DNA from: Cedecea lapagei
Lineage (GTDB): Bacteria; Pseudomonadota; Gammaproteobacteria; Enterobacterales; Enterobacteriaceae
Direction of reading: 5' to 3'
Assembly (NCBI RefSeq): GCF_900635955.1
Contig: NZ_LR134201.1
Span: 3,286,001-3,350,000 of the forward strand
Length of the DNA: 64,000 nt
Shown piece by piece: positions 1-8,918 of the stretch (its first letter is position 1; each line of letters begins with the position of its first letter). A model generated the notes under the pieces. The model ran no database searches. It was given only the letters and a program-made list of their open reading frames with translations, and was not told the DNA's origin. Both the position numbers and the translations under genes were made by a program.

Positions 1-1687
1 TGCGCTTAGCCAGTTCCTGAACGCGCTTCATCTCAACCTTGTTCGGGTAGCTTTCGTCCCACTCGTGGTTGAGGTACGGCGACCAGGTAAAGGAGTGCAT
101 GTTCATCGGACGCCATTCGTTAACTACGCATTCGCCGGCATCCAGCGCATCGCGATACAGATTCACCATTTCGGTGGCATCTTCCAGCGTGGCCAGTTTG
201 TCCTGCTCAAGCTTGTCGGCGTAGATTTTACGCGGCGTCGGGTGTTTTTTGATTTTCTGGTACATCACTGGCTGAGTTGCGCTTGGCTCATCAGCTTCGT
301 TATGACCATGACGACGGTAGCAAACCAGATCGATAAACACGTCGCGTTTAAAGGTGTTACGGAAGTCCAGCGCCAGACGAGTTACGAAGGCAACGGCTTC
401 CGGGTCGTCCGCATTAACGTGGAAAATCGGCGCCATTACCATCTTACCGATATCGGTACAGTACGGCGTGGAGCGAGCATCCAGCGGATTGGAGGTGGTG
501 AAACCAATCTGGTTGTTAATCACGATACGTACGGTACCGCCTACTTCATAACCGCGCGCTTTGGACATGTTCAGGGTTTCCTGAACTACGCCCTGCCCGG
601 CTACCGCGGCGTCACCGTGGATGGTGATCGGCAGAACCTGGTTGCTGCCCGGTTTATCCAGACGATCCAGGCGAGCACGAACGGAACCGATAACCACTGG
701 GCTAACGATTTCAAGGTGAGACGGGTTAAACGCCAGCGCCAGGTGAACCAGGCCCCCTTCGGTTTCTACGTCGGAGGAGAAGCCCATGTGGTACTTCACG
801 TCGCCGGTGCCGAGGTGCTCTTTGTGTTTACCGGCAAATTCGTCGAACAGGTCCTGTGGTTTTTTACCCAGAACGTTGATCAGCACGTTAAGACGACCGC
901 GGTGCGCCATACCCAGCACCACTTCACGCGTGCCGCTCTTACCGGCGTGGCGAATCATCTCTTTGAGCATCGGAACCAGCGCGTCGCCGCCTTCCAGCGA
1001 GAAGCGTTTCGCCCCCGGGAATTTAGCCCCCAGGTAGCGTTCCAGGCCTTCTGCTGCGGTCAGCTCGCTCAGGAAGCGTTTTTTCTCTTCCGGCGTGAAG
1101 GTTGACTGGCCCACCACAGATTCAATGCGCTGCTGGATCCAGCGTTTCTCTTCTGTGTTGGTAATGTGCATATACTCGGCGCCAATAGAACCGCCGTAGG
1201 TTTGCTGCAGAGCGTCGATCAGATCCGCAAGCTTCATGGTCTCTTTGCCGCCGGCAAAAGAACCCACGTTAAAGCTCTGCTGCAGATCTTCATCCGTCAG
1301 GTTGTGGAAAGCCGGATCCAGATCGGGAACGGATTCCTGCTTCCAAAGACCCAGCGGATCGAGGTTGGCTGCCTGGTGCCCGCGGAAACGCCAGGCGTTG
1401 ATCAGCTGCAACACTTTGACCTGCTTAACGTCAGTGTCAGGATCGGTGATTGCGGTGGAGTAACGTGAGGCATCCTTCGCCAGACGGCGGAAATAATCAC
1501 GCGTTTTTGAATGGAATTGATCTGCTCTGGCTCCGGTTCCAGGTAACTGCTGGAACATGGTGCGCCAGTGCGCATCAACAGAGTCAGGATCGGTTAAGAA
1601 GTCTTCATAGAGCTGCTCTATGTAGGACTGGTTTGCGCCCGCCAGCCAGGAAGAGTCCAGCCAGGGCTTCATCGCGCCGTTCTGCAT
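1..1687 (-). CDS. sucA: 2-oxoglutarate dehydrogenase E1 component (partial, C-terminus off the left edge)
   Basis: This is the thiamine-diphosphate-dependent E1 subunit of the 2-oxoglutarate dehydrogenase complex, which decarboxylates 2-oxoglutarate and passes the succinyl group to SucB in the TCA cycle. The minus-strand frame is open from an ATG at 1687 to the window edge, giving about 562 of the roughly 930 codons usual for the family. It begins MQNGAMKPWLDSSWLAG, very close to E. coli SucA, and contains the conserved AHRGRLN, GDAAVAGQG and VINNQIGFTTSNP segments of the E1o active-site and ThDP-binding region. It lies downstream of sdhCDAB in the same direction, as in the E. coli sdh-suc supercluster, separated by about 270 bp holding palindromic repeats. 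Identity is clear; the truncation is only the window edge. Confidence 0.98.
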   Translation of the reverse strand, partial: MQNGAMKPWLDSSWLAGANQSYIEQLYEDFLTDPDSVDAHWRTMFQQLPGTGARADQFHSKTRDYFRRLAKDASRYSTAITDPDTDVKQVKVLQLINAWRFRGHQAANLDPLGLWKQESVPDLDPAFHNLTDEDLQQSFNVGSFAGGKETMKLADLIDALQQTYGGSIGAEYMHITNTEEKRWIQQRIESVVGQSTFTPEEKKRFLSELTAAEGLERYLGAKFPGAKRFSLEGGDALVPMLKEMIRHAGKSGTREVVLGMAHRGRLNVLINVLGKKPQDLFDEFAGKHKEHLGTGDVKYHMGFSSDVETEGGLVHLALAFNPSHLEIVSPVVIGSVRARLDRLDKPGSNQVLPITIHGDAAVAGQGVVQETLNMSKARGYEVGGTVRIVINNQIGFTTSNPLDARSTPYCTDIGKMVMAPIFHVNADDPEAVAFVTRLALDFRNTFKRDVFIDLVCYRRHGHNEADEPSATQPVMYQKIKKHPTPRKIYADKLEQDKLATLEDATEMVNLYRDALDAGECVVNEWRPMNMHSFTWSPYLNHEWDESYPNKVEMKRVQELAKR

Positions 1688-1820
1688 CGTGATCCCTTAA
1701 GCAAATTTATGCTTATTTCGCCGTGGATAACTATAACGCACACCGTAGGGTATACAGGTATACGTTCCAGGGTTCACTCTCTGCGAGCCAGTTGCCGTGG
1801 AGGGCGACCCGCGAAGGAAC

Positions 1821-1943
1821 CTTTAAAAACTGTCTTAAGGGTTTCCCCTCATCCCGTCCCTCGCCCACAGGGAGAGGGGGAAGGTTTGTCGGCAGTTTTT
1901 AAAGATTTCCTGCAATCTGTCCCCTCTCCCTGTGGGAGAGGGG
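1821..1943. repeat. Pair of GGGAGAGGG-type intergenic palindromes between sdhB and sucA
   Basis: Two related GC-rich palindromic units lie in the sdhB-sucA gap. Unit A (1845-1880) reads CCCCTCATCCCG followed by CCCTCGCCC-aca-GGGAGAGGG. Unit B (1921-1943) is a perfect 10-bp-arm hairpin, CCCCTCTCCC-tgt-GGGAGAGGGG, in the opposite orientation. Unit A is flanked by a second inverted repeat, CTTTAAAAACTGTC (1821-1834) against GGCAGTTTTTAAAG (1891-1904). Related units occur at 39347-39383 and 51074-51110. They resemble dispersed REP/BIME-like extragenic palindromes and could affect sdh-suc transcript processing or stability; that role is inference. Confidence 0.75.
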
Positions 1944-1954
1944 ACATTTATTAC

Positions 1955-2671
1955 TTAAGCGCTTTTCTGCAACAGCATCGACTTAATATGGCCGATGGCC
2001 TTCGTCGGGTTCAGCCCCTTAGGACAAACGCTGACGCAGTTCATGATGCTGTGGCAGCGGAATACGCTGAAAGCATCGCTCAACCCTTCCAGGCGGCTGT
2101 CGGTCTCGGTATCGCGGCTGTCGATCAGGAAACGATACGCTGCCAGCAAACCAGCCGGGCCGATAAACTTGTCCGGATTCCACCAGAACGATGGGCAGGA
2201 GGTCGAGCAGCAGGCGCAAAGAATACACTCGTACAGACCATCCAGTTTTTCACGCTGCTCAGGCGACTGTAAGTGCTCGCGAGCGGGTGGATTTTGCCCA
2301 TTATTCAACAGGTAAGGCTTAATCTTCTCATATTGAGCATAGAATTGCCCCATGTCCACCACCAGATCGCGGATCACCGGCAGGCCAGGCAGAGGACGGA
2401 TGACTATCTTCTGTTTGCCGTTGCCGAGCGCCGAAATAGGCGTGATACAGGCCAGACCGTTTTTACCGTTCATGTTCAGGCCGTCAGAGCCACAAACGCC
2501 CTCGCGGCACGAGCGACGGAACGACAGACTTGGATCTTTTTCTTTCAGCTGCATCAGAGCATCCAGCAGCATCATGTCGCGACCTTCTTCCGCCTCCAGG
2601 GTGTAATCCTGCATACGCGGAGCGTCGTCTACATCCGGGTTATAACGATAAACTGAGAATTCGAGTTTCAT
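1955..2671 (-). CDS. sdhB: Succinate dehydrogenase iron-sulfur subunit
   Basis: SdhB carries electrons from the flavin of SdhA to ubiquinone through three iron-sulfur centres in complex II. The 238-residue length equals E. coli SdhB. The [2Fe-2S] ligands are visible as C55, C60, D63 and C75 (CREGVCGSD...C), with Asp as third ligand as in E. coli. The C-terminal half has CILCACCSTSCP and CHSIMNCVSVCPKGLNP for the [4Fe-4S] and [3Fe-4S] clusters. It is the last gene of sdhCDAB, starting 15 bp after the sdhA stop. Confidence 0.98.
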   Translation of the reverse strand: MKLEFSVYRYNPDVDDAPRMQDYTLEAEEGRDMMLLDALMQLKEKDPSLSFRRSCREGVCGSDGLNMNGKNGLACITPISALGNGKQKIVIRPLPGLPVIRDLVVDMGQFYAQYEKIKPYLLNNGQNPPAREHLQSPEQREKLDGLYECILCACCSTSCPSFWWNPDKFIGPAGLLAAYRFLIDSRDTETDSRLEGLSDAFSVFRCHSIMNCVSVCPKGLNPTKAIGHIKSMLLQKSA

Positions 2672-2686
2672 TATCCTGTCTCCGCA

Positions 2687-4453
2687 TTAATAAGTACGAA
2701 TCTTCGGCGGGAACGCCGGACGCAGTTTCGGCTCCATATTGACGCTACGACGCGTCATGGATTCCGACTCTGGCAGATACAGGGAATGGCACAGCCAGTT
2801 TTCGTCATCACGATCCGGGAAGTCGAAGCGGCTATGCGCGCCACGGCTCTCGGTACGGAAGTTTGCCGACACCGCGGTGGCGTAGGCGGTTTCCATCAGG
2901 TTATCCAGCTCCAGGCACTCAACGCGCTGGGTGTTGAACTCGCTGGAGGTATCGTCCAGACGGGCATTTTTCAGACGCTCGCGGATCGCTTTCAGCTGCT
3001 CAAGACCTTTGGCCATCGCGTCGCCTTCGCGGAAGACCGAGAAGTTGTGCTGCATACATTCCTGCAGCGCTTTACGAATTTCCACCGGATCTTCGCCGTT
3101 ACGGTTGCCGTTCCAGCGGTTGAGGCGCTCAAGGGAGGCGTCGATTTCGGCTTCGGTCGCATCCAGCAGATCGCCCTGCTCGGCAATGGATTCCTGCAGA
3201 TGCAGACCTACCGCACGACCAAACACCACCAGGTCAAGCAGGGAGTTGCCGCCCAGGCGGTTTGCACCGTGGACCGATACGCAGGCAATTTCGCCTACCG
3301 CGAACAGGCCAGGGATAACCACGTCTTCGCCCTGTTCGTTTACGGTCAGCGCCTGACCGGTCACTTTGGTCGGAATACCGCCCATCATATAGTGGCAGGT
3401 AGGGATAACCGGAATCGGCTCTTTAACCGGGTCAACGTGGGCAAAGGTGCGGGACAGCTCCAGGATGCCCGGCAGGCGGGATTCCAGAACTTCTTTACCC
3501 AGGTGGTCGAGCTTCAGCTTGGCGTGAGGACCCCATGGGCCGTCGCAGCCGCGACCTTCACGGATTTCGATCATGATGGAACGCGCCACCACGTCACGAC
3601 CCGCCAGGTCTTTCGCATTCGGGGCATAACGCTCCATAAAGCGTTCGCCGTGTTTGTTCAGCAGATAACCACCTTCACCGCGGCAGCCTTCCGTTACCAG
3701 AACGCCTGCACCGGCGATGCCGGTTGGGTGGAACTGCCACATTTCCATATCCTGCACCGGCACGCCAGCGCGGATTGCCATGCCAACGCCGTCACCGGTG
3801 TTGATATGGGCGTTAGTCGTGGACTGATAAATACGGCCTGCGCCGCCGGTTGCCAGCACGGTCGCGCGGGCTTTGAAGTAAACCACTTCACCGGTTTCGA
3901 TGCACAGCGCGGTACAACCGACGACTGCGCCATCGGCGTTTTTAACCAGATCCAGCGCATACCACTCGGAGAAGATGGTGGTATGGTTTTTCAGGTTCTG
4001 CTGATACAGGGTGTGCAGCAGCGCGTGACCGGTACGGTCAGCCGCTGCCGCAGTACGTGCCGCCTGCTCGCCGCCGAAATCTTTCGACTGGCCGCCGAAC
4101 GGACGCTGATAAATGGTGCCATTTTCCAGACGGGAGAACGGCAGACCCATATGGTCCAGCTCCAGAATCGCTTCCGGGCCGGTTTTACACATATATTCGA
4201 TGGCGTCCTGGTCACCGATGTAGTCGGAACCTTTTACCGTGTCGTACATGTGCCATTCCCAGTTATCTTCATGGGTATTACCGAGCGCAACGGTGATGCC
4301 ACCCTGCGCGGATACGGTATGGGAACGGGTCGGGAAAACTTTAGAAAGCAGCGCACAGGTCTGGCCGCTCTGGGAAATTTGCAGTGCGGCGCGCATACCT
4401 GCGCCACCGGCACCAATTACGACAGCATCAAATTCTCTGACTGGCAGTTTCAT
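2687..4453 (-). CDS. sdhA: Succinate dehydrogenase flavoprotein subunit
   Basis: SdhA oxidises succinate to fumarate using covalently bound FAD on the cytoplasmic face of complex II. I start it at the ATG at 4453 (MKLPVREFD), giving 588 residues as in E. coli; an in-frame upstream ATG would add four residues and lie inside sdhD. The Rossmann GAGGAG motif is at residues 14-19, and the FAD-linking histidine is H45 in RSHTVSAQGG. A catalytic HPTG segment and the C-terminal RSVNMEPKLR are present. The start overlaps the sdhD stop by one base (TAATG), indicating translational coupling. Confidence 0.98.
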   Translation of the reverse strand: MKLPVREFDAVVIGAGGAGMRAALQISQSGQTCALLSKVFPTRSHTVSAQGGITVALGNTHEDNWEWHMYDTVKGSDYIGDQDAIEYMCKTGPEAILELDHMGLPFSRLENGTIYQRPFGGQSKDFGGEQAARTAAAADRTGHALLHTLYQQNLKNHTTIFSEWYALDLVKNADGAVVGCTALCIETGEVVYFKARATVLATGGAGRIYQSTTNAHINTGDGVGMAIRAGVPVQDMEMWQFHPTGIAGAGVLVTEGCRGEGGYLLNKHGERFMERYAPNAKDLAGRDVVARSIMIEIREGRGCDGPWGPHAKLKLDHLGKEVLESRLPGILELSRTFAHVDPVKEPIPVIPTCHYMMGGIPTKVTGQALTVNEQGEDVVIPGLFAVGEIACVSVHGANRLGGNSLLDLVVFGRAVGLHLQESIAEQGDLLDATEAEIDASLERLNRWNGNRNGEDPVEIRKALQECMQHNFSVFREGDAMAKGLEQLKAIRERLKNARLDDTSSEFNTQRVECLELDNLMETAYATAVSANFRTESRGAHSRFDFPDRDDENWLCHSLYLPESESMTRRSVNMEPKLRPAFPPKIRTY

Positions 4454-4800
4454 TACACACCCCACACCACAACGAATCCATAAATAACGTAAACCAACAG
4501 CGCAACAACAATCAGCAGCTGTAAAGGAAGGCGAATCGCCAGTGGTTTAACGTAGTCGGTCAACACCTGCCACATGCCAATCCAGGCATGGATCAAAATA
4601 GAGACCAAGGCCAGCAGGGTGAAAACTTTGGTGAAGGCAGAGGCGAAGAAGCCGTGCCAGACGTCATAGGTCAGCTCGCCGGTGAAAGCGAAGAAGCCAA
4701 TCATATAGATGATGTACAGGGTTAATACGATGGCGGTAGCGCGAACCAGCACATAATCGTGCACGCCATTGCGACCCAATGCGGAGGCATTGCTTACCAT
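4453..4800 (-). CDS. sdhD: Succinate dehydrogenase membrane anchor subunit
   Basis: SdhD is one of the two membrane anchors that bind haem b and ubiquinone in complex II. Starting at the ATG at 4800 (MVSNASALGRNG) gives 115 residues, as in E. coli. Three hydrophobic helices are evident (around residues 18-38, 55-77 and 88-110), with a basic N-terminus. It overlaps the end of sdhC by 7 bp and the start of sdhA by 1 bp. A longer in-frame extension into sdhC exists but has no support. Confidence 0.96.
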   Translation of the reverse strand: MVSNASALGRNGVHDYVLVRATAIVLTLYIIYMIGFFAFTGELTYDVWHGFFASAFTKVFTLLALVSILIHAWIGMWQVLTDYVKPLAIRLPLQLLIVVALLVYVIYGFVVVWGV

Positions 4801-5183
4801 ACGAGGACTCCTGCAAGAATTGAAAGCACGACGGTAATAACAAAGGAGATTTGCGCGGATCGTTTGCCCGCTACGAGGGTCTCTTCCAGATAGCCGAAGT
4901 CCATCAGCAGATGGCGGATACCCACCACGACGTGATAGGCCAGAGCCGTCAGGATGCCCCACATTATAAATTTAACGATAAAGCTGCTCATCACGGAGGA
5001 GGCGGTCAAGAAACCTTCCGCAGACGAGAGTGACAGCCCCAGCAACCAAAGCAGAATGCCGACCGCCACAAATGTGATCACGCCGGATACGCGGTGGAGG
5101 ATGGAAGCGATTGCAGTGACGGGGAACCGGATCGTTTTCAGATCCAGATTGACAGGTCGTTGTTTTTTCACGTTTCTTATCAT
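4794..5183 (-). CDS. sdhC: Succinate dehydrogenase cytochrome b556 subunit
   Basis: SdhC is the first gene of sdhCDAB and encodes the larger membrane anchor, contributing haem b and the quinone site. The chosen ATG at 5183 (MIRNVKKQRPVNLDL) gives 129 residues, matching E. coli; the five-residue longer reading has poorer fit. SILHRVSG in helix 1 carries the conserved Ser and Arg of the quinone pocket, and AYHVVVGIRH supplies the haem-ligand histidine. In E. coli, RyhB and Spot 42 act on sdhC/sdhD translation; no sRNA site was checked base by base here. Confidence 0.97.
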   Translation of the reverse strand: MIRNVKKQRPVNLDLKTIRFPVTAIASILHRVSGVITFVAVGILLWLLGLSLSSAEGFLTASSVMSSFIVKFIMWGILTALAYHVVVGIRHLLMDFGYLEETLVAGKRSAQISFVITVVLSILAGVLVW

Positions 5184-5354
5184 GAATAGCGCCCACATGC
5201 TCTTCTTATTGTTTCCTTCCTCCGGATCTGCATTCGGGGTCAGACAGCGCTAACTTTCTATAACTGTGCGTCATGCAAAAAACAGCTACATCCAGAGACC
5301 AGTGATCTGGCTACAACGCTGGGTGGCTCCCGGTAGCAGGGTGTTCCGGAGACC

Positions 5355-5390
5355 TGGCGGCAGTATAGGCTCTTCACAAAATCATTACAA
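5355..5390 (-). promoter_or_regulatory. sdhCDAB sigma-70 promoter
   Basis: On the minus strand, TTGTAA (5390-5385) and TATACT (5367-5362) are separated by 17 bp, a near-ideal sigma-70 promoter pointing at sdhC. It places the transcription start near 5355, leaving an mRNA leader of about 170 nt. The arrangement agrees with my recollection of the E. coli sdhC promoter. Confidence 0.75.
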
Positions 5391-5500
5391 TTAACCCACA
5401 TAATGTTTGAAGGGTTTTGCTCGGAACAGTGAGCAGGATCACGATAACAACATTATTTTAATTTTTAATCATCTGATTTGACAAAAGTTAAACATTCTTG

Positions 5501-5530
5501 TTACAAACAGGGCCAGAAAAGCCGTATAAT
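5501..5530 (+). promoter_or_regulatory. Candidate gltA promoter
   Basis: A consensus TATAAT at 5525-5530 lies 18 bp downstream of TTACAA (5501-5506), facing gltA. The predicted leader is about 300 nt, consistent with the long gltA leader of E. coli. The whole 5184-5843 interval is the divergent sdhC/gltA control region; it is AT-rich around 5390-5520, where ArcA and CRP would be expected to act, but I did not identify individual ArcA or CRP boxes. Confidence 0.55.
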
Positions 5531-5843
5531 TCGTAAAAGTTATAGGGTCAGCCTTTCACCTGAGTAATAGTTATGTAACAGTGGATGGGTATTGACCCGA
5601 GAGATCAGGACAGTTATTAGTGATACACAGGTTTGAATGATACTGATTGCTAAGACGCTGATTTGCTGTAGTTTCGCCCCCAAAGCGAGTGTTACCTGCA
5701 AGCGCCCATCGCTCTGTACCCTGGTTGTACTCCTCTAAACAGAGCCGCGAGCCAATTAAAAAAGGGGTAACCAACCATTGTGGGTTCGAATGCAAATCGG
5801 ATGCCCGGCAGTCTTATGAAATAAGGCGCTAAGGAGACCGTAA

Positions 5844-7130
5844 ATGGCTGATACTAAAGCAAACCTCACCCTTACTGGTGAAGATGCTCTCGAACTTGAT
5901 GTGCTAAAGGGCACGCTAGGTCAGGATGTAATTGATATCCGTAGTCTTGGTTCTAAAGGTGTATTTACTTTTGATCCAGGTTTCACCTCTACCGCATCCT
6001 GCGAATCCAAAATCACTTATATCGACGGTGACGAAGGCATTCTTTTACACCGCGGTTTCCCGATTGACCAGCTGGCCACCGAATCAAGCTATCTGGAAGT
6101 CTGCTACATCCTGCTGAACGGTGAAAAACCGACGCAGGAGCAGTTTGACGAATTCAAAACCACCGTAACCCGCCACACGATGATTCACGAACAGATTACC
6201 CGTCTGTTCCATGGCTTCCGTCGCGACTCGCATCCGATGGCCGTGCTGTGCGGCGTGACCGGTGCTCTGGCAGCCTTCTACCACGACTCGCTCGACGTGA
6301 ACAACCCGCGCCACCGTGAAATCGCGGCATTCCGCCTGCTCTCTAAAATGCCGACCGTAGCAGCAATGTGTTACAAGTATTCGATTGGCCAGCCTTTCGT
6401 TTACCCGCGCAACGACCTCTCCTACTCGGCTAACTTCCTCAACATGATGTTCTCTACGCCGTGCGAAGAGTACAAAGTTAACCCAATTCTGGAACGCGCC
6501 ATGGATCGCATTCTGATCCTGCACGCGGACCACGAGCAGAACGCATCCACCTCTACCGTGCGTACCGCAGGCTCCTCCGGCGCGAACCCGTTTGCATGTA
6601 TCGCTGCGGGCATCGCTTCCCTGTGGGGACCGGCTCACGGCGGCGCAAACGAAGCTGCGCTGAAAATGCTGGAAGAGATCAGCACCGTGGAACACATTCC
6701 GGAATTTATCCGCCGCGCCAAAGACAAAAATGACTCGTTCCGTCTGATGGGCTTCGGCCACCGCGTGTACAAAAATTACGACCCGCGCGCCACCGTAATG
6801 CGTGAAACCTGTCACGAAGTGCTGAAAGAGCTGAACCTGAAGGATAACAACCTGCTGGAAGTGGCGATGGAGCTGGAGCATATCGCACTGAACGACCCGT
6901 ACTTCATTGAGAAGAAACTCTACCCGAACGTAGACTTCTACTCCGGCATCATTCTGAAGGCGATGGGCATTCCATCCTCCATGTTTACCGTTATCTTCGC
7001 GATGGCGCGTACCGTGGGCTGGATTGCACACTGGAACGAAATGCACGACGACGGCATCAAAATCGCCCGTCCACGTCAGCTGTATACCGGCTACGATAAA
7101 CGTGATTTCAAATCCGACCTCAAAAAGTAA
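5844..7130 (+). CDS. gltA: Citrate synthase (type II, NADH-sensitive)
   Basis: GltA condenses acetyl-CoA and oxaloacetate to citrate. The protein has 428 residues, one more than E. coli, with the extra residue in the stretch ELNLKDNNLLEV. The N-terminal beta-rich domain (ITYIDGDEGILLHRG) marks the hexameric, NADH-inhibited Gram-negative type. Active-site segments GPAHGGANEA, GFGHRVYKNYDPR and NVDFYSG hold the catalytic His, His and Asp. AAGGAG precedes the ATG. It is monocistronic, closed by the terminator at 7151. Confidence 0.98.
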   Translation: MADTKANLTLTGEDALELDVLKGTLGQDVIDIRSLGSKGVFTFDPGFTSTASCESKITYIDGDEGILLHRGFPIDQLATESSYLEVCYILLNGEKPTQEQFDEFKTTVTRHTMIHEQITRLFHGFRRDSHPMAVLCGVTGALAAFYHDSLDVNNPRHREIAAFRLLSKMPTVAAMCYKYSIGQPFVYPRNDLSYSANFLNMMFSTPCEEYKVNPILERAMDRILILHADHEQNASTSTVRTAGSSGANPFACIAAGIASLWGPAHGGANEAALKMLEEISTVEHIPEFIRRAKDKNDSFRLMGFGHRVYKNYDPRATVMRETCHEVLKELNLKDNNLLEVAMELEHIALNDPYFIEKKLYPNVDFYSGIILKAMGIPSSMFTVIFAMARTVGWIAHWNEMHDDGIKIARPRQLYTGYDKRDFKSDLKK

Positions 7131-7150
7131 TTTTTTCACTTTCTGAGTAA

Positions 7151-7177
7151 AAAACGCGCCATATGGCGCGTTTTTTT
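7151..7177. terminator. Bidirectional terminator between gltA and nei
   Basis: Perfect 10-bp inverted repeat AAAACGCGCC-atat-GGCGCGTTTT followed by a T-run on the plus strand and preceded by an A-run, so it works for both convergent genes. The nei stop codon lies inside the T-run. Confidence 0.92.
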
Positions 7178-7967
7178 ATTTCTGACAGCGAGGACACCAG
7201 TAAAATGGCCTTGAAGAGAGGTTGGTTCTTTCAATAATCCCTCCGCAGCGCTCGCACGGCTCCCCGGCACGATGAAACACCCTGAAACTGAAAACTGCCC
7301 CGTGGTGTTTATTCTCCTCTCCCTGCCCTCGCGTCTGATAAGAAAGGCGTGGAATATCCAGTAAAGCGCTGGCAAGACGCTCAACCTGCTCAGCCGTGAG
7401 ATCTTCGGCGCGGTGCTGCGGCGCAAGCTCCGCCTCCCAAAGGATCTCCACCCGCAGATAGTTTCCCAGCCCTGCTAAAAACGCCTGATCCAGCAGTAGA
7501 CCGCTGAACTGGCGGCGGCGGAAACGCGGCGACAGCAGGCGAGCTTTTACCTGCTCCGCCGTCAGCGTCTCGTCCAGCACATCCGGCCCCACGCGCTGCA
7601 GGAAAGCGTGTTTTTCGAGCTGTTCCTGCTCCAGCATTTCAATGTCCGAAGCGCTGTACAGCAAAATAGCTTTTTCAGCCGTTTGCAGCTTAACCCGCAG
7701 CACTCGCTTAGTTTCTGGCTCTTTACCGGCCTTAACCACTCGCCAGACGCCGTAAAGCTGGTTATGGCTGTACAATGTTAAGCCGTTAGAAAAATGCGTC
7801 AGCATTGCTTTGCCGCGGGTTTCAATCCGTTCAATAACCTTGCCCCTGAGCATAGCCTCAAACGGCTTTAACTCTTCGAAAGCGAACCACACATCGGTTA
7901 AAGGTTCTCCGCCCACAGCGGCCTCAAGCTTATCCGCCGCTCGTCTTATTTCCGGCCCTTCCGGCAT
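7176..7967 (-). CDS. nei: Endonuclease VIII, DNA glycosylase/AP lyase
   Basis: Nei removes oxidised pyrimidines and nicks the resulting abasic site in base-excision repair. The 263-residue length equals E. coli Nei. The N-terminus MPEGPEIRR provides the catalytic Pro2 and Glu3 after Met removal. The helix-two-turn-helix region (LGNYLRVEILWEA) is in the middle, and the C-terminal zinc finger CERCG...CPRCQ has all four cysteines. It begins only 18 bp after the pxpC stop, where E. coli has pxpA. Confidence 0.97.
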   Translation of the reverse strand: MPEGPEIRRAADKLEAAVGGEPLTDVWFAFEELKPFEAMLRGKVIERIETRGKAMLTHFSNGLTLYSHNQLYGVWRVVKAGKEPETKRVLRVKLQTAEKAILLYSASDIEMLEQEQLEKHAFLQRVGPDVLDETLTAEQVKARLLSPRFRRRQFSGLLLDQAFLAGLGNYLRVEILWEAELAPQHRAEDLTAEQVERLASALLDIPRLSYQTRGQGEENKHHGAVFSFRVFHRAGEPCERCGGIIERTNLSSRPFYWCPRCQK

Positions 7968-7985
7968 ACTAAACTCCCTGAAACG

Positions 7986-8918
7986 TTATTGTTCCTGTGC
8001 CAGCTGCCAGGCAATCTGTTCAAGATAAATTCCCTGCTCGCGGCGTGCGTTCAGCGCCTCTTCCAGCGAACAGGGCACAAAGTGGATGGGTTCCCCGAGT
8101 CTGACCTGTGCCAGATGGTAAAGATCGGCCTCAATCACGCAGGCAATGCGGGGATAACCACCGGTTGTCTGAGCATCGTTCATCAGCACAATAGGCTGGC
8201 CGTTATGCGGCACCTGAATAACGCCGGGCAGCAGGCCATGGGACAGCATTTCCCGCTGCGAAGTGCGCCCCAGCTGAGGTCCCTGCAGGCGGTACCCCAT
8301 CCGGTTGCTCTGCGGGTTGATTTGCCAGGCCATGCGCCAGAAACTCTCCTGCGCCTCGTGGCTAAACTCCTGATATTCCGGGCCACTCAGGGCGCGAATA
8401 CGGTTGCCCCACAGCAGCTGTTTTACGCCACGCGAGCGCTGAAAGTTACGCTTTGTTTTAGGCCAGGGTAGCCGATCGCCATCACGCAACAAACGCCCTT
8501 TATGACCGCCGATGCCGGCTTTAAGATCCGTGCTGTAAGACCCCATTACCTGAGGGACATCCAGGCCTCCGTCAACGGCCAGGTAGCTGCGCATACCGTG
8601 CGACGGGGTTTTCAGGGTTAATTTTTGCCCAGCTTTAACTGGCAACCGCCATCCTGTCCACACGGCTTTGCCATCCAGTGTTGCATGGCAGCCTGCGCCG
8701 GTCAGCGCAAACCAGCCGTCACGGCCGAACTCAATTACGCACTGCCCAAGCACGATCTCAAGCGCCGGTGCCTCAGGCTCGTTGCCGACCAATAAATTAG
8801 CAACGGAGATAGCCGGAATATCCAGCGCTCCGCAGCGGCTTACGCCAAGCTGGCGCAGCCCTTCACGCCCGGTATCCTGCACGCTGGTTTGAATACCGGC
8901 ACGAATCACCTTCAGCAT
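7986..8918 (-). CDS. pxpC: 5-oxoprolinase subunit C
   Basis: PxpC (formerly YbgK) is a biotin-carboxylase-like allophanate hydrolase AHS2-type protein that works with PxpB and PxpA to hydrolyse 5-oxoproline to glutamate with ATP. The 310 residues match E. coli PxpC in length. Recognisable AHS2 blocks are DTGREGLRQLGVSRCGALD near the N-terminus and DAQTTGGYPRIACV in the C-terminal half. It overlaps the pxpB stop by 7 bp. The partner gene pxpA, which follows pxpC in E. coli, is not here. Confidence 0.93.
   Translation of the reverse strand: MLKVIRAGIQTSVQDTGREGLRQLGVSRCGALDIPAISVANLLVGNEPEAPALEIVLGQCVIEFGRDGWFALTGAGCHATLDGKAVWTGWRLPVKAGQKLTLKTPSHGMRSYLAVDGGLDVPQVMGSYSTDLKAGIGGHKGRLLRDGDRLPWPKTKRNFQRSRGVKQLLWGNRIRALSGPEYQEFSHEAQESFWRMAWQINPQSNRMGYRLQGPQLGRTSQREMLSHGLLPGVIQVPHNGQPIVLMNDAQTTGGYPRIACVIEADLYHLAQVRLGEPIHFVPCSLEEALNARREQGIYLEQIAWQLAQEQ

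Noticed and set aside
65..1105. 346-codon open frame on the plus strand
   Set aside because: Codon-aligned shadow of sucA, whose minus-strand frame is open and matches the E1 family along its length.
2786..4483. 565-codon open frame on the plus strand
   Set aside because: Antisense shadow of sdhA; composition is typical of reverse-complemented coding sequence and no known family is recognisable.
5571..5795. 74-codon minus-strand frame upstream of gltA
   Set aside because: It lies in the gltA leader, has no ribosome site and resembles no known protein.
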